Positions 45,225 to 64,000 of a stretch of DNA of 64,000 nucleotides are shown piece by piece. The stretch covers positions 247,477 through 311,476 of the forward strand of contig NZ_JAIUCZ020000012.1 in the NCBI RefSeq assembly GCF_020176955.2, written 5' to 3'. The position numbers were made by a program, and so were the translations under genes. Positions within the stretch are counted from its first letter, which is position 1, and each line of letters begins with the position of its first letter. This DNA comes from Nocardia sp. alder85J (GTDB taxonomy: Bacteria; Actinomycetota; Actinomycetes; Mycobacteriales; Mycobacteriaceae). Under the pieces are notes generated by a model. It did not search any database, had not been told where the DNA came from, and worked only from the letters and a program-made list of their open reading frames with translations.

Positions 45225-46271
45225 TCAGCGGGCCTGCCGCAGCGCCACCAGCGGATCGGCGGTCACCAGGAAGCGCAGGGCGAACGCGGCGCCCAGCAGG
45301 CCCAGCCCGGCCAGCGTCGCGCCCGGTACCACCGTCGTCGCCGCGGTCAGCGTGAAAGGCACCCGCGCGCCGACGAATCCGCTCGCCGCCGTGGTCACCG
45401 CCAGTGCGGCGCCGACCCCGGCGAGCAGGACGAGCAACGCCTGTCCCAGCGCATCCCGCAGCAGTGAACCGGTGGTGGCGCCCAGCGCCTTGAGCGTCGC
45501 GACATCGGGGGTGCGCTGGATCGTCCACACCGTGAAGAACGCGCCGATCACCAGCGCCGAGATCGCGAACAGCAGCACCGTCATCAGGGTGAGCGAATTA
45601 TGTTCGGCCGTATAGGAACTCAATGCCGATCGAGCGCCGGTCACGCTGGTGGTCCGGGTGTGCGCCGCGGCGTTCACGGCGGCGGTATCCGCGATCCCGG
45701 ACACCACCAGCACCGTCGCCGCACCGCCGCGCGGATCCAGCGCCCGCCAGTCGGACAGCGCCAGCCACACCACCGGGCTGTGGCTGTACCAGTCGTCGCC
45801 CTCGACCGCGGCCACCGTGAAGGTCCCGGAACCGACGGTGACGGTGTCGCCGGTCGCCGCCCGCAGCCCGGCGGCCGCCGCGGTGCTCAGGACCACCGTC
45901 CCGGCGGTTGCGGGTCGATTGCCGAAGCTCGGGCCATCCACCCCGATCAGGGCCACCGGCACCGGCGCTCCACCACCGCGAGCCGCCGGGGCGCGGCCGA
46001 TGCCGACCGGGTCGGTCCGGCCGCCGGCCCGTTGCCAGGCGGCGATCTGCGCCGCGTCGAGGGCCGAGGAGTCGAACGAGGGGGCCGCGCCGGTGTCGGC
46101 GAACACCACCGCCTCGCCCCGCAGCCGCCCCAGCGCGGCGATGTTCCGGTGGGCCAGCCCGGCCGTCAGCCCGCCGAGGAAACTCACCAGCAGGGCGACC
46201 AGCATCACCACCGCGGTGATCAGCAGGAATCGGCCCCGAGCGGCCCGGAGATCTCGCAGTGCGACGTACAT
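45225..46271 (-). CDS. FtsX-like ABC transporter permease
   Basis: A 348-residue permease with four hydrophobic segments: one at the N-terminus (about 15-42), then a large extracytoplasmic region of about 190 residues, then three near the C-terminus (about 228-345). FtsX/MacB-type layout with the cytoplasmic TPDVATLKALGAT turn. It ends LRFLVTADPLVALRQAR, usual for this family. It is transcribed with the ATPase and divergent from the histidine kinase (129 bases between starts), which suggests control by that two-component system. Confidence 0.88.
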   Translation of the reverse strand: MYVALRDLRAARGRFLLITAVVMLVALLVSFLGGLTAGLAHRNIAALGRLRGEAVVFADTGAAPSFDSSALDAAQIAAWQRAGGRTDPVGIGRAPAARGGGAPVPVALIGVDGPSFGNRPATAGTVVLSTAAAAGLRAATGDTVTVGSGTFTVAAVEGDDWYSHSPVVWLALSDWRALDPRGGAATVLVVSGIADTAAVNAAAHTRTTSVTGARSALSSYTAEHNSLTLMTVLLFAISALVIGAFFTVWTIQRTPDVATLKALGATTGSLLRDALGQALLVLLAGVGAALAVTTAASGFVGARVPFTLTAATTVVPGATLAGLGLLGAAFALRFLVTADPLVALRQAR

Positions 46272-46281
46272 GACCCGAGCC

Positions 46282-46318
46282 TGCCGTGGAATCCGGCGCG
46301 GGCCATCGACCCACGGCA
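46282..46318. promoter_or_regulatory. Inverted repeat in the permease / kinase divergent region
   Basis: TGCCGTGG (46282-46289) and CCACGGCA (46311-46318) are perfect inverse complements 21 bases apart in the shared upstream region. A candidate binding site for the LuxR-type response regulator. Confidence 0.4.
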
Positions 46319-46400
46319 TCGTCATCGGCCGTCCGGCGGATGGGAGACCGTTCCGTCTTTCGATGGATGCCGAACCGATAACCGCGCATAAGCTGGCACG

Positions 46401-47555
46401 GTGCACCAGTCCCCGTTGGCCCCCGTCTTCGCCGCCCTGCAAGCCGGGCTGCATGTGCTGGTCGTGGCGCTGACGGTGGTGGCGGCCGCGCTGACGCTGG
46501 TACCCGGCACGCCGCACCGGATCGGCATCGTGACGCTGATCGCCGCCTTCCTGATCGTCTACTTCGCCGGCGGCGCCATCCTGCGCGGCCGGCCCGCCGC
46601 CGCCCGCGTCTGGCTGGGTGTGCTCACCCTGCTCTGGCTGGGCCTGATGGCCCTGGTGCCGGACGCGGTGTATCTGGTGTTCGGCCTGTTCTTCCTGTAC
46701 CTGCACCTGCTGCCGCGGGTGTGGGGCGCGGTGGCCGTGGTCGCGGCGACCGTCGCCGCGGTGGTGGGTTTCGCGCTGAAGCGCGGGTGGACCTTCGACG
46801 GGGTGATCGGCCCGGTGCTCGCGGCGGTGATCGCCGTCGCCATCGGGCTCGGCTATCGCGCCCTGGTGCGCGAGGCCGACGACCGGCAACGACTGATCGA
46901 CGAATTGCTCGCCACCCGAGCCACTCTCGCCGAGCGGGAACGCACCGCGGGCAAGCTGGCCGAACGGGAGCGGCTGGCCCGGGAGATCCACGACACCGTG
47001 GCGCAGGGCTTGTCCAGTATCCAGCTGCTGCTGCACGCCGCCGAGCGCTCGGCCCCCGATCATCCGGCGCTGCAACAGATCCGGCTGGCCCGCGAGACCG
47101 CCGCGGACAATCTGGCCGAAACCCGGCAGCTGATCGCCGAACTCACCCCCGCCGCGCTGGACGGGCAGTCGCTCAGCGGGGCCCTGGAGCGCATCGTCCA
47201 GCGCGCCGACGCCCCCGGCCTGCACGGTCAGGTGCTGGTGGAGGGCACCCCCGAACGTCTCCCGATGCCGGTGGAGGCCGCGCTGGTGCGGGTGGCCCAG
47301 GGCGCGGTGTCCAATGTGGTCCGGCACGCCCGTGCGCGGCGCATGCGCATCACCCTCACCTACGCCGACGACGCGGTGCACCTGGACGTGGTCGACGACG
47401 GCGTCGGTATCGATCCGGAGGTGTTCGCCCGCAGCACCTTCGGGCTGAACGCCATGCGCGGCCGGGTGGAGCAGCAGGGCGGCAGCATGGACGTGGAATC
47501 CGAACCCGGGCACACCGCGGTCACGGTGTCGTTCCCGCTGGGCGATCCGGCGTGA
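46401..47555 (+). CDS. NarL-type sensor histidine kinase
   Basis: A 384-residue kinase with five or six hydrophobic segments in the first 155 residues, a coiled-coil stretch (about 155-190), the HisKA_3 box REIHDTVAQGLSSIQ (phospho-His about 197) and an ATPase domain with GAVSNVVRHA, VVDDGVGID and FGLNAMRGRV. There is little extracytoplasmic sequence, so it probably senses within the membrane. It starts at GTG and overlaps the response-regulator gene by GTGA. By position it likely controls the divergent ABC exporter. Confidence 0.92.
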   Translation: MHQSPLAPVFAALQAGLHVLVVALTVVAAALTLVPGTPHRIGIVTLIAAFLIVYFAGGAILRGRPAAARVWLGVLTLLWLGLMALVPDAVYLVFGLFFLYLHLLPRVWGAVAVVAATVAAVVGFALKRGWTFDGVIGPVLAAVIAVAIGLGYRALVREADDRQRLIDELLATRATLAERERTAGKLAERERLAREIHDTVAQGLSSIQLLLHAAERSAPDHPALQQIRLARETAADNLAETRQLIAELTPAALDGQSLSGALERIVQRADAPGLHGQVLVEGTPERLPMPVEAALVRVAQGAVSNVVRHARARRMRITLTYADDAVHLDVVDDGVGIDPEVFARSTFGLNAMRGRVEQQGGSMDVESEPGHTAVTVSFPLGDPA

Positions 47556-48169
47556 TCCGCCTGCTGCTCGCCGACGATCACGCGATCGTGCGGGCCGGGC
47601 TGCGCGCCCTGCTGGAATCCGCCCCGGATGTCGTGGTCGCCGGTGAGGCGGCCACCGCCGAGGAGGCCGTGACCTGCTGCGGCGCCGGTGGTGTCGATCT
47701 CGTCCTGATGGATCTGCGCTTCGGCCAGGGCAAGTCGGGGGTGGACGCCACCGCGGCGCTGCGGGCCCTGCCGCACCCGCCGCACGTGCTGGTGGTCACC
47801 AACTACGACACCGACGCCGACATCCTCGGCGCCATCGAGGCGGGGGCCTGCGGCTACATCCTCAAGGACACCCCGCCCGCCGAACTGCTGGCCGCCGTGC
47901 GCGGCGCCGCCACCGGCGAGAGCGTGCTGTCCCCGTCGGTCGCCTCGAAACTCATGACCCGAGTGCGCAAACCCGACAGCACGCTGAGCGCCCGCGAGAT
48001 CGAGGTGCTCGTCCTCGTCGCCGACGGCCACGCCAACCGGGAGATCGGCCGCCGCCTGTTCCTCAGCGAGACGACGGTGAAATCCCATCTGGTGCATATC
48101 TATTCGAAGCTGGGCGTGAAGTCGCGCACCTCGGCGGTGGCGCGGGCGCGGGAACTCGGCGTGCTCTGA
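47552..48169 (+). CDS. LuxR/NarL-family response regulator
   Basis: A 205-residue regulator: receiver domain about 1-120 with DDH near the N-terminus, phospho-acceptor Asp about 54 in VLMDLRFG and Lys in GYILKDTPP; C-terminal LuxR HTH (LSAREIEVLVLVADGHANREIGRRL and SETTVKSHLVHIYSKLGV). Translationally coupled to the kinase (GTGA). Converges with the sigma factor gene 9 bases away. Confidence 0.93.
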   Translation: MIRLLLADDHAIVRAGLRALLESAPDVVVAGEAATAEEAVTCCGAGGVDLVLMDLRFGQGKSGVDATAALRALPHPPHVLVVTNYDTDADILGAIEAGACGYILKDTPPAELLAAVRGAATGESVLSPSVASKLMTRVRKPDSTLSAREIEVLVLVADGHANREIGRRLFLSETTVKSHLVHIYSKLGVKSRTSAVARARELGVL

Positions 48170-48178
48170 GTCGCGAGA

Positions 48179-49075
48179 TCACCGCAGCGACAACGGAATC
48201 TCCGCCGCGAGGTGGGTGAGCTTCTCCGGATTGCGGACGTAGTAGAGCCCGGCGATCAGCCCGTCCTCGACCCGGGCCGCCATGATGCCGTCGAGCTCCC
48301 CGTCCAGGCGCAGCAGCAGCGCCGGATTGCCGTTCACCACGGCCGCTTCCACGGTGAGCGTCTCCCTGGTGTGCCGCAGGCCGACGGTGAGGTAGCGCAG
48401 CACCTGCGCGGCGCCGACGACCGGCCGCAGCGCGGCCTGTTTGAGCCCGCCGCCGTCACCGATCACCACCACGTCGGGGGCCAGCATGTCCAGCAGTCCT
48501 TGCAGATCCCGGGTCTCGAGCGCGCGCTGGAACGACGCCACCACCGCGCGGGTCTCGGCGGCCGAGACCACCCCGCGCGGGCGGCGGGCGTCGACGTGGC
48601 GGCGGGCGCGGTGCGCGATCTGCCGGACCGCCGCCGGAGTCTTGCCGAGCGCGGCGGCGATCTCCTCGTAGTCGATGTCGAACGCCTCGCGCAGCACGAA
48701 CACGGCCCGTTCGGTCGGTCCGAGCGTCTCCAGCACCAGCAGCAGTGCCATCGAGACGCTCTCGGCCAGTTCGACGTCCTCGGCCACGTCGGGTGTGGTC
48801 AGCATCGGTTCCGGCAGCCACGGCCCGACGTAGGCCTCCTTGCGGCGGTTCAGGGTACGCAGCCGGTTGAGCGACTGCCGGGTGGTGATCCGGACCAGAT
48901 AGGCGCGCTGATCGTGGACCTGTTCCTGGTCGACGTCGGCCCAGCGCAACCAGGTCTCCTGGAGGACGTCCTCGGCGTCGGCGGCCGACCCGAGCATCTC
49001 GTAGGCGACGGTGAACAGCAGGTTGCGATGGGCGACGAAGGCCGCGGTGGCCGGGTCGGCGGGTTGGTCGGGCAC
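48179..49075 (-). CDS. ECF41-type sigma factor with SnoaL-like C-terminal domain
   Basis: A 298-residue ECF sigma factor: region 2 (NLLFTVAYEMLGSAADAEDVL, then WLRW), region 4 (FDIDYEEIAAALGKTPAAVRQ) and a C-terminal SnoaL-like domain of about 115 residues. The DGGG motif (IGDGGGLKQA) and terminal NPEKL match the DGGGK and NPDKL hallmarks of ECF41 (SigJ-like) factors, in which the extra domain replaces a separate anti-sigma. I start it at GTG 49075 after ACGAGGATTCCGACC. ECF41 genes often sit beside a small redox or membrane gene; here that is the DoxX-like gene. Confidence 0.9.
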   Translation of the reverse strand: MPDQPADPATAAFVAHRNLLFTVAYEMLGSAADAEDVLQETWLRWADVDQEQVHDQRAYLVRITTRQSLNRLRTLNRRKEAYVGPWLPEPMLTTPDVAEDVELAESVSMALLLVLETLGPTERAVFVLREAFDIDYEEIAAALGKTPAAVRQIAHRARRHVDARRPRGVVSAAETRAVVASFQRALETRDLQGLLDMLAPDVVVIGDGGGLKQAALRPVVGAAQVLRYLTVGLRHTRETLTVEAAVVNGNPALLLRLDGELDGIMAARVEDGLIAGLYYVRNPEKLTHLAAEIPLSLR

Positions 49076-49107
49076 GGTCGGAATCCTCGTTGCTCGTGCT
49101 CGGCCGG

Positions 49108-49470
49108 TCAGAACCGGCCCCAGGCGATGAACGCCGCGAGCGCGAGATACGACAGGTTCAGCGCCACCAGCTGGTACTGGCCCAGCCGGCCGTGGGTGAC
49201 CATCGCGCCGACCATCAGCAGTACCCAGCACACGGCCGTCACCGGCACCAGCACCGGCGCGACCTGCACCAGCGCGGGCAGGATCAGACCGGCCGCGGCC
49301 AGCAGTTCGACGACGCCGAGCGCCTTGACGAAACCGGCCCCGGCGGCGGCGGTCCATTCCCCGCCGTGGGCCGCGGCCAGCTTCGCCTTCGGCACGAACG
49401 TCTTGGTGACGCCGCCGGTCAGGGCGACGGTGGCCAGCAGTCCGGCGGCGATCCAGAGGGCGATGTTCAC
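49108..49470 (-). CDS. DoxX-like small membrane protein
   Basis: A 120-residue protein with four hydrophobic segments, opening IALWIAAGLLATVALTGGVTKTF and with VVELLAAAGLILPAL, the DoxX-family pattern. I choose GTG 49470 because AAGGAG lies six bases upstream; the ATG at 49497 has no ribosome site. The gene lies 32 bases upstream of the ECF41 gene on the same strand and is probably co-transcribed and regulated by it. Function is not known beyond a link to redox or detoxification. Confidence 0.8.
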   Translation of the reverse strand: MNIALWIAAGLLATVALTGGVTKTFVPKAKLAAAHGGEWTAAAGAGFVKALGVVELLAAAGLILPALVQVAPVLVPVTAVCWVLLMVGAMVTHGRLGQYQLVALNLSYLALAAFIAWGRF

Positions 49471-49541
49471 GATGTTCTCCTTCGCTCGGTTCGCCATGGA
49501 GACACCGCGATGTCACGCGCCGTGACAGCGTATGACGCGGA

Positions 49542-49985
49542 TCACTCCAGCTGGAGGGTGGGCGCGTACATGTCCACCCAGGTGTGCAGGTCGATGACGT
49601 GGTCGAGCCCGACGCGCACGTACGGATCCAGCCGCGCCGGGTCGAGGGTGATCACGCGCGCCACCCAGTTCCGGTCGATCAGGTCGAACACCGGCGAATC
49701 CGGCTGTGCCAGCACCTCTCCGGCCCGTCGTTGCCGGGCGGCGGCATAGCCCGGGTCCTGGGTGGCGGATGCGGACTCTTGACGGATACCGTTGCGGCTC
49801 ACCGTGATCAGCGTGCCCGGCAGCACCTCCGACATCCCCGCCACAGCGCCCAGCCGGGCGCCTCGGTGACGGCGAACAGTTCCCGCAGCCCGTCCAGGTC
49901 GACCGTGCGGGGTGCGAGCGGATCGGCCAGGATCGCCTTCGGCTCGGAGCCGAAGAGCACCCCGTCGCGGGTGGGGAAATGGAGC
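49542..49985 (-). pseudogene. Remnant of asparagine synthase (glutamine-hydrolysing)
   Basis: Read on the minus strand, the first piece (FPTRDGVLFGSEPKAILADP to APGWALWRG) is the end of the amidotransferase half of an AsnB-like enzyme. A one-base deletion in a G run near 49840 (CGGGGATG instead of CGGGGGATG) shifts the frame to MSEVLPGTLITVSRNGI. Soon after comes the enzyme's extreme C-terminus (DSPVFDLIDRNWVARVI, DMYAPTLQLE). The catalytic Cys start and nearly the whole synthetase domain, some 300 residues, are missing. It cannot be functional. Confidence 0.7.
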
Positions 49986-50304
49986 CTCCGCAAGTTGTTG
50001 GCTACAGCAACTATGCGTAACTCCGTTGTAACGCGGCGTGATTCGAACGCAGCCTGGTGAAAGTGCTACGCGCATCGGCAAATTGACGGCAATCGAGGAG
50101 GCCGGCCGGTGTCCACGCAGGGAGGCGCGGGTTTCCGGCGGCGAGGCGCCGGTGGGTCACCCTCGAATTCCGTTTCGCGGCAAGGTTGTCCAGTCCCCTG
50201 AACGGTCCGTTCGGAAATGTCCGATTCGGGCGGGTCGGCGGGCCGCCCGCGCGGCATGCCGGAGTTGCCGTAAATTGCTGGATCCGCGTCGTACGGTAGG
50301 AAAC
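49986..50304. other. Intergenic stretch, no gene seen
   Basis: About 320 bases between the decayed asparagine synthase and the FDOR gene. Open frames here lack ribosome sites and recognisable motifs. The left part is slightly AT-richer than average. I see no RNA gene or clear regulatory site. Confidence 0.4.
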
Positions 50305-50730
50305 ATGTTCACCATCAGCGACCCGAAGGTGCGCGAATTCCTCACCGAGGGCACCCGCACCGCCAAACTTGCGGTGACGGCGGCCGACGGGCGGCCGCTG
50401 ATCAATCCGGTGTGGTTCTTCCTCGACGGGGACGACCTGGTGTTCAACACCGGCAGGGGCACCGCGAAGGGCCGGGCGCTCGCCCGCGATCCGCGGGTCG
50501 CCCTGTGCGTCGACCTGGAGGCGCCGCCGTACGGCTATCTACAGATCCAGGGTGTCGCCGTCCTTTCCGAGGATCCGGCGGAACTGCTGCGGACCGCCAC
50601 GGCGATAGGCGGCCGCTATATGGGGGCCGGGCGGGCCGAGGAGTTCGGCCGCCGCAATGCGGTGCCCGGTGAGCTGGTGGTCCGGGTGCGGCCGGAGAAG
50701 ATCCTCGGCGGCTTCAACATGACCGGGTAG
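50305..50730 (+). CDS. FDOR-B/PPOX-family F420- or flavin-binding protein
   Basis: A 141-residue split-barrel protein: LTEGTRTAKLAVTAADGRPLINPVWFFLDGDDLVFNT, then GTAKGRALARDPRVALCVD and YLQIQGVAVL. This is the PPOX class TIGR03618-like pattern common in F420-using actinobacteria. Such proteins reduce or bind small cofactors or xenobiotics; no substrate can be named. ATG 50305 is preceded by TAGGAAAC. It lies 84 bases before cobM on the same strand. Confidence 0.8.
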   Translation: MFTISDPKVREFLTEGTRTAKLAVTAADGRPLINPVWFFLDGDDLVFNTGRGTAKGRALARDPRVALCVDLEAPPYGYLQIQGVAVLSEDPAELLRTATAIGGRYMGAGRAEEFGRRNAVPGELVVRVRPEKILGGFNMTG

Positions 50731-50814
50731 CCGACCGGGGGGTGGCACGGGCCGCCGGGCCGGGTGAATACACTGCGGACACTCCGGCGGCCGGGTGCAG
50801 GGAAGGACTCGAGA

Positions 50815-51573
50815 ATGACCGTGCATTTCATCGGGGCGGGCCCCGGCGCCGCCGACCTGCTCACCGTGCGGGCGGTGAATCTGCTCCGCGACTCGCCGGT
50901 CTGCCTGTACGCGGGCACCTATCTCGACCCGGAGGTGCTCGCGCACTGCGCCCCCGGCGCCGAACTCGTCGACACCCAGCACCTGGATCTGGACCGGATC
51001 ACCGAGTTGCTGGTGCGGGCGCACGGCGAGGGTAAGGACGTGGCCCGGCTGTGCTCCGGCGATCCGTCGCTGTATTCGGCCCTGACCGAGCAGACCCGGC
51101 GACTGGACGCCCGGGGCGTCCCGTGGGACGTCACGCCGGGTGTGCCCGCCTACGCGGCCGCGGCGGCCCTGCTGGGCGCCGAGCTCACCGTGCCGGAACT
51201 GGTGCAGTCGGTCGTGCTGACCCGCACGCAGGCGCGGTCCACGGCGATGCCGGAGTCGGAGGCGCTGGGGAACTTCGCCCGCACCCGGGCGACCCTGGTG
51301 CTGCATCTGGCGATCACCCGCATCCGGGTGCTGGCCGCCGAACTGGTCGCCGAGTACGGCGCCGACTGCCCGGCCGTCGTGGTGTACCGGGCCAGCCGGC
51401 CCGAGCAGCTGATCCTGCGCGGCACCCTGGCCGACATCGCCGATCGGGTGGAGTCCGCCGGACTACGGCAGGCCGCGGTGGTGCTCGTCGGGCGAGCGCT
51501 GGCCACCACGCCGATCTGCGCCGAATCTCACTTGTACGACCCTCGCCGCGAACGTCACACCCTGTCCGGATGA
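50815..51573 (+). CDS. cobM: Precorrin-4 C11-methyltransferase
   Basis: A 252-residue SAM-dependent methyltransferase of the aerobic cobalamin pathway, with VHFIGAGPGAADLLTVRA at the N-terminus, CLYAGTYLDPEVL, VARLCSGDPSLYSAL (SAM loop), VTPGVPAYAAAAA and LVVGRAL-type ending (VVLVGRALAT). It methylates C-11 of precorrin-4. No other cob gene is in the window. The start ATG follows GGAAGGACTCGAG. I saw no cobalamin riboswitch upstream. Confidence 0.92.
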   Translation: MTVHFIGAGPGAADLLTVRAVNLLRDSPVCLYAGTYLDPEVLAHCAPGAELVDTQHLDLDRITELLVRAHGEGKDVARLCSGDPSLYSALTEQTRRLDARGVPWDVTPGVPAYAAAAALLGAELTVPELVQSVVLTRTQARSTAMPESEALGNFARTRATLVLHLAITRIRVLAAELVAEYGADCPAVVVYRASRPEQLILRGTLADIADRVESAGLRQAAVVLVGRALATTPICAESHLYDPRRERHTLSG

Positions 51574-51588
51574 CGGCATCCGGGCAGG
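51561..51588 (+). terminator. Strong hairpin overlapping the cobM stop
   Basis: CCTGTCCGGATG (51561-51572) pairs with CATCCGGGCAGG (51577-51588) over 12 bp with a single G-U pair and a 4-base loop; the cobM stop codon lies inside it. It should terminate cobM transcription and separate it from the NRPS gene downstream. Confidence 0.6.
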
Positions 51589-51952
51589 TCGGAACGCTCG
51601 GGCGGAGTGTCCGAATCGGTTGCCGTACTCGGAGTTTCGGCTATCTTGTCGCGAAGACCGGCTATGATGCACGTCGGCTATGAACCTTCCGCTTTGAAAC
51701 CCGTGTGGGGACGGTAGATTGGTCCGGTGGTCAGCAGCAACGTTCAGCGAGTGGTCTATCCGTGGCCGTCGGGCATGGTCGGGCCGATGTAACGGGACCG
51801 GTCCGTGGGGCGGATACGTCCTATGAGCGTTTTTGTCTGATTGAAATTCGAAGTGTGTCCCGAACGCGGGCGCCACGCTGGTACAGGTGTGCGTCGCTGT
51901 CGGTGTGCCATTGGGGAGCGCCACGCGGGTGTTCCGGAAGCGAGGTTGACGG
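51589..51952 (+). other. Upstream region of the third NRPS gene
   Basis: About 364 bases without a supported gene. It is less GC-rich than the flanks around 51640-51850 and must hold the NRPS promoter; a TATGAT box is visible near 51663, but I find no convincing -35 partner. A GAAGCGAGG ribosome site at 51937-51945 serves the TTG start at 51953. Confidence 0.45.

Positions 51953-64000
<12,048 letters not shown>

Noticed and set aside
49542..49985. Lasso-peptide cyclase (AsnB-like) remnant
   Set aside because: No precursor or B-type protease gene nearby. The remaining sequence fits ordinary glutamine-dependent asparagine synthase and is too short to tell.
50731..50814. Cobalamin riboswitch before cobM
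   Set aside because: The gap is only 84 bases and lacks the B12-box GCCACTG core. Too short for a cobalamin aptamer.

Overview
The window is about 70% GC. It reads as a chromosomal segment of a mycolic-acid actinomycete, most likely Nocardia or a close relative. The basis is codon usage (mostly C or G at third positions), GTGA/ATGA gene overlaps, a leucine-catabolic operon laid out like the mycobacterial accD1-accA1-fadE19-citE locus, and very large NRPS genes with GGNSL carrier sites. I saw no rRNA, tRNA, CRISPR array, insertion sequence, MbtH-like gene or phosphopantetheinyl transferase.

Left arm (1-28.6 kb): two translationally coupled NRPS genes on the plus strand. The first enters the window inside an adenylation (A) domain and ends A-T-C. 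The second (8413 aa) carries eight modules and a terminal thioesterase. Pocket residues read by eye give a serine code (DVWHFSLVDK) for modules 1 and 5. Module 6 has a wrecked A domain with a His/Gly/Asp-rich insert. The facing ends of the two proteins carry similar ~80-residue segments that may dock. Right after the thioesterase come two very small, well-initiated ORFs (24 and 46 aa) with a shared GTGSS-type ending. They are the most novel-looking item in the window.

Middle (28.7-51.6 kb): an NrtR-type Nudix regulator behind a palindromic operator and a probable leaderless promoter; a GT39/YkcB-like membrane glycosyltransferase; a double-TetR regulator; an SRPBCC protein; and a BkaR-like TetR gene divergent from a tightly overlapping operon. 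That operon encodes the methylcrotonyl-CoA carboxylase subunits, an acyl-CoA dehydrogenase, a MaoC hydratase, a CitE-like lyase and, after a short gap, acetoacetyl-CoA synthetase. Together these give a near-complete route from isovaleryl-CoA (leucine) to acetyl-CoA and acetoacetyl-CoA. Next come an amidase, an ABC ATPase and FtsX-type permease divergent from a NarL-type two-component pair, an ECF41 sigma factor with a DoxX-like membrane protein, a decayed asparagine synthase, an FDOR/PPOX-type flavin- or F420-binding protein and cobM.

Right arm (51.95 kb to the end): a third NRPS gene starts at a TTG codon with an EntF/starter-like C domain and runs off the window after four modules (C-A-T x3, C-A partial). 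Its module 1 has the same pocket code as module 2 of the second NRPS, and its module 3 is serine-type. Codon usage changes sharply inside this gene, suggesting module-scale recombination. The two NRPS loci may build one Ser-rich (lipo)peptide or two separate ones; the window alone cannot decide.
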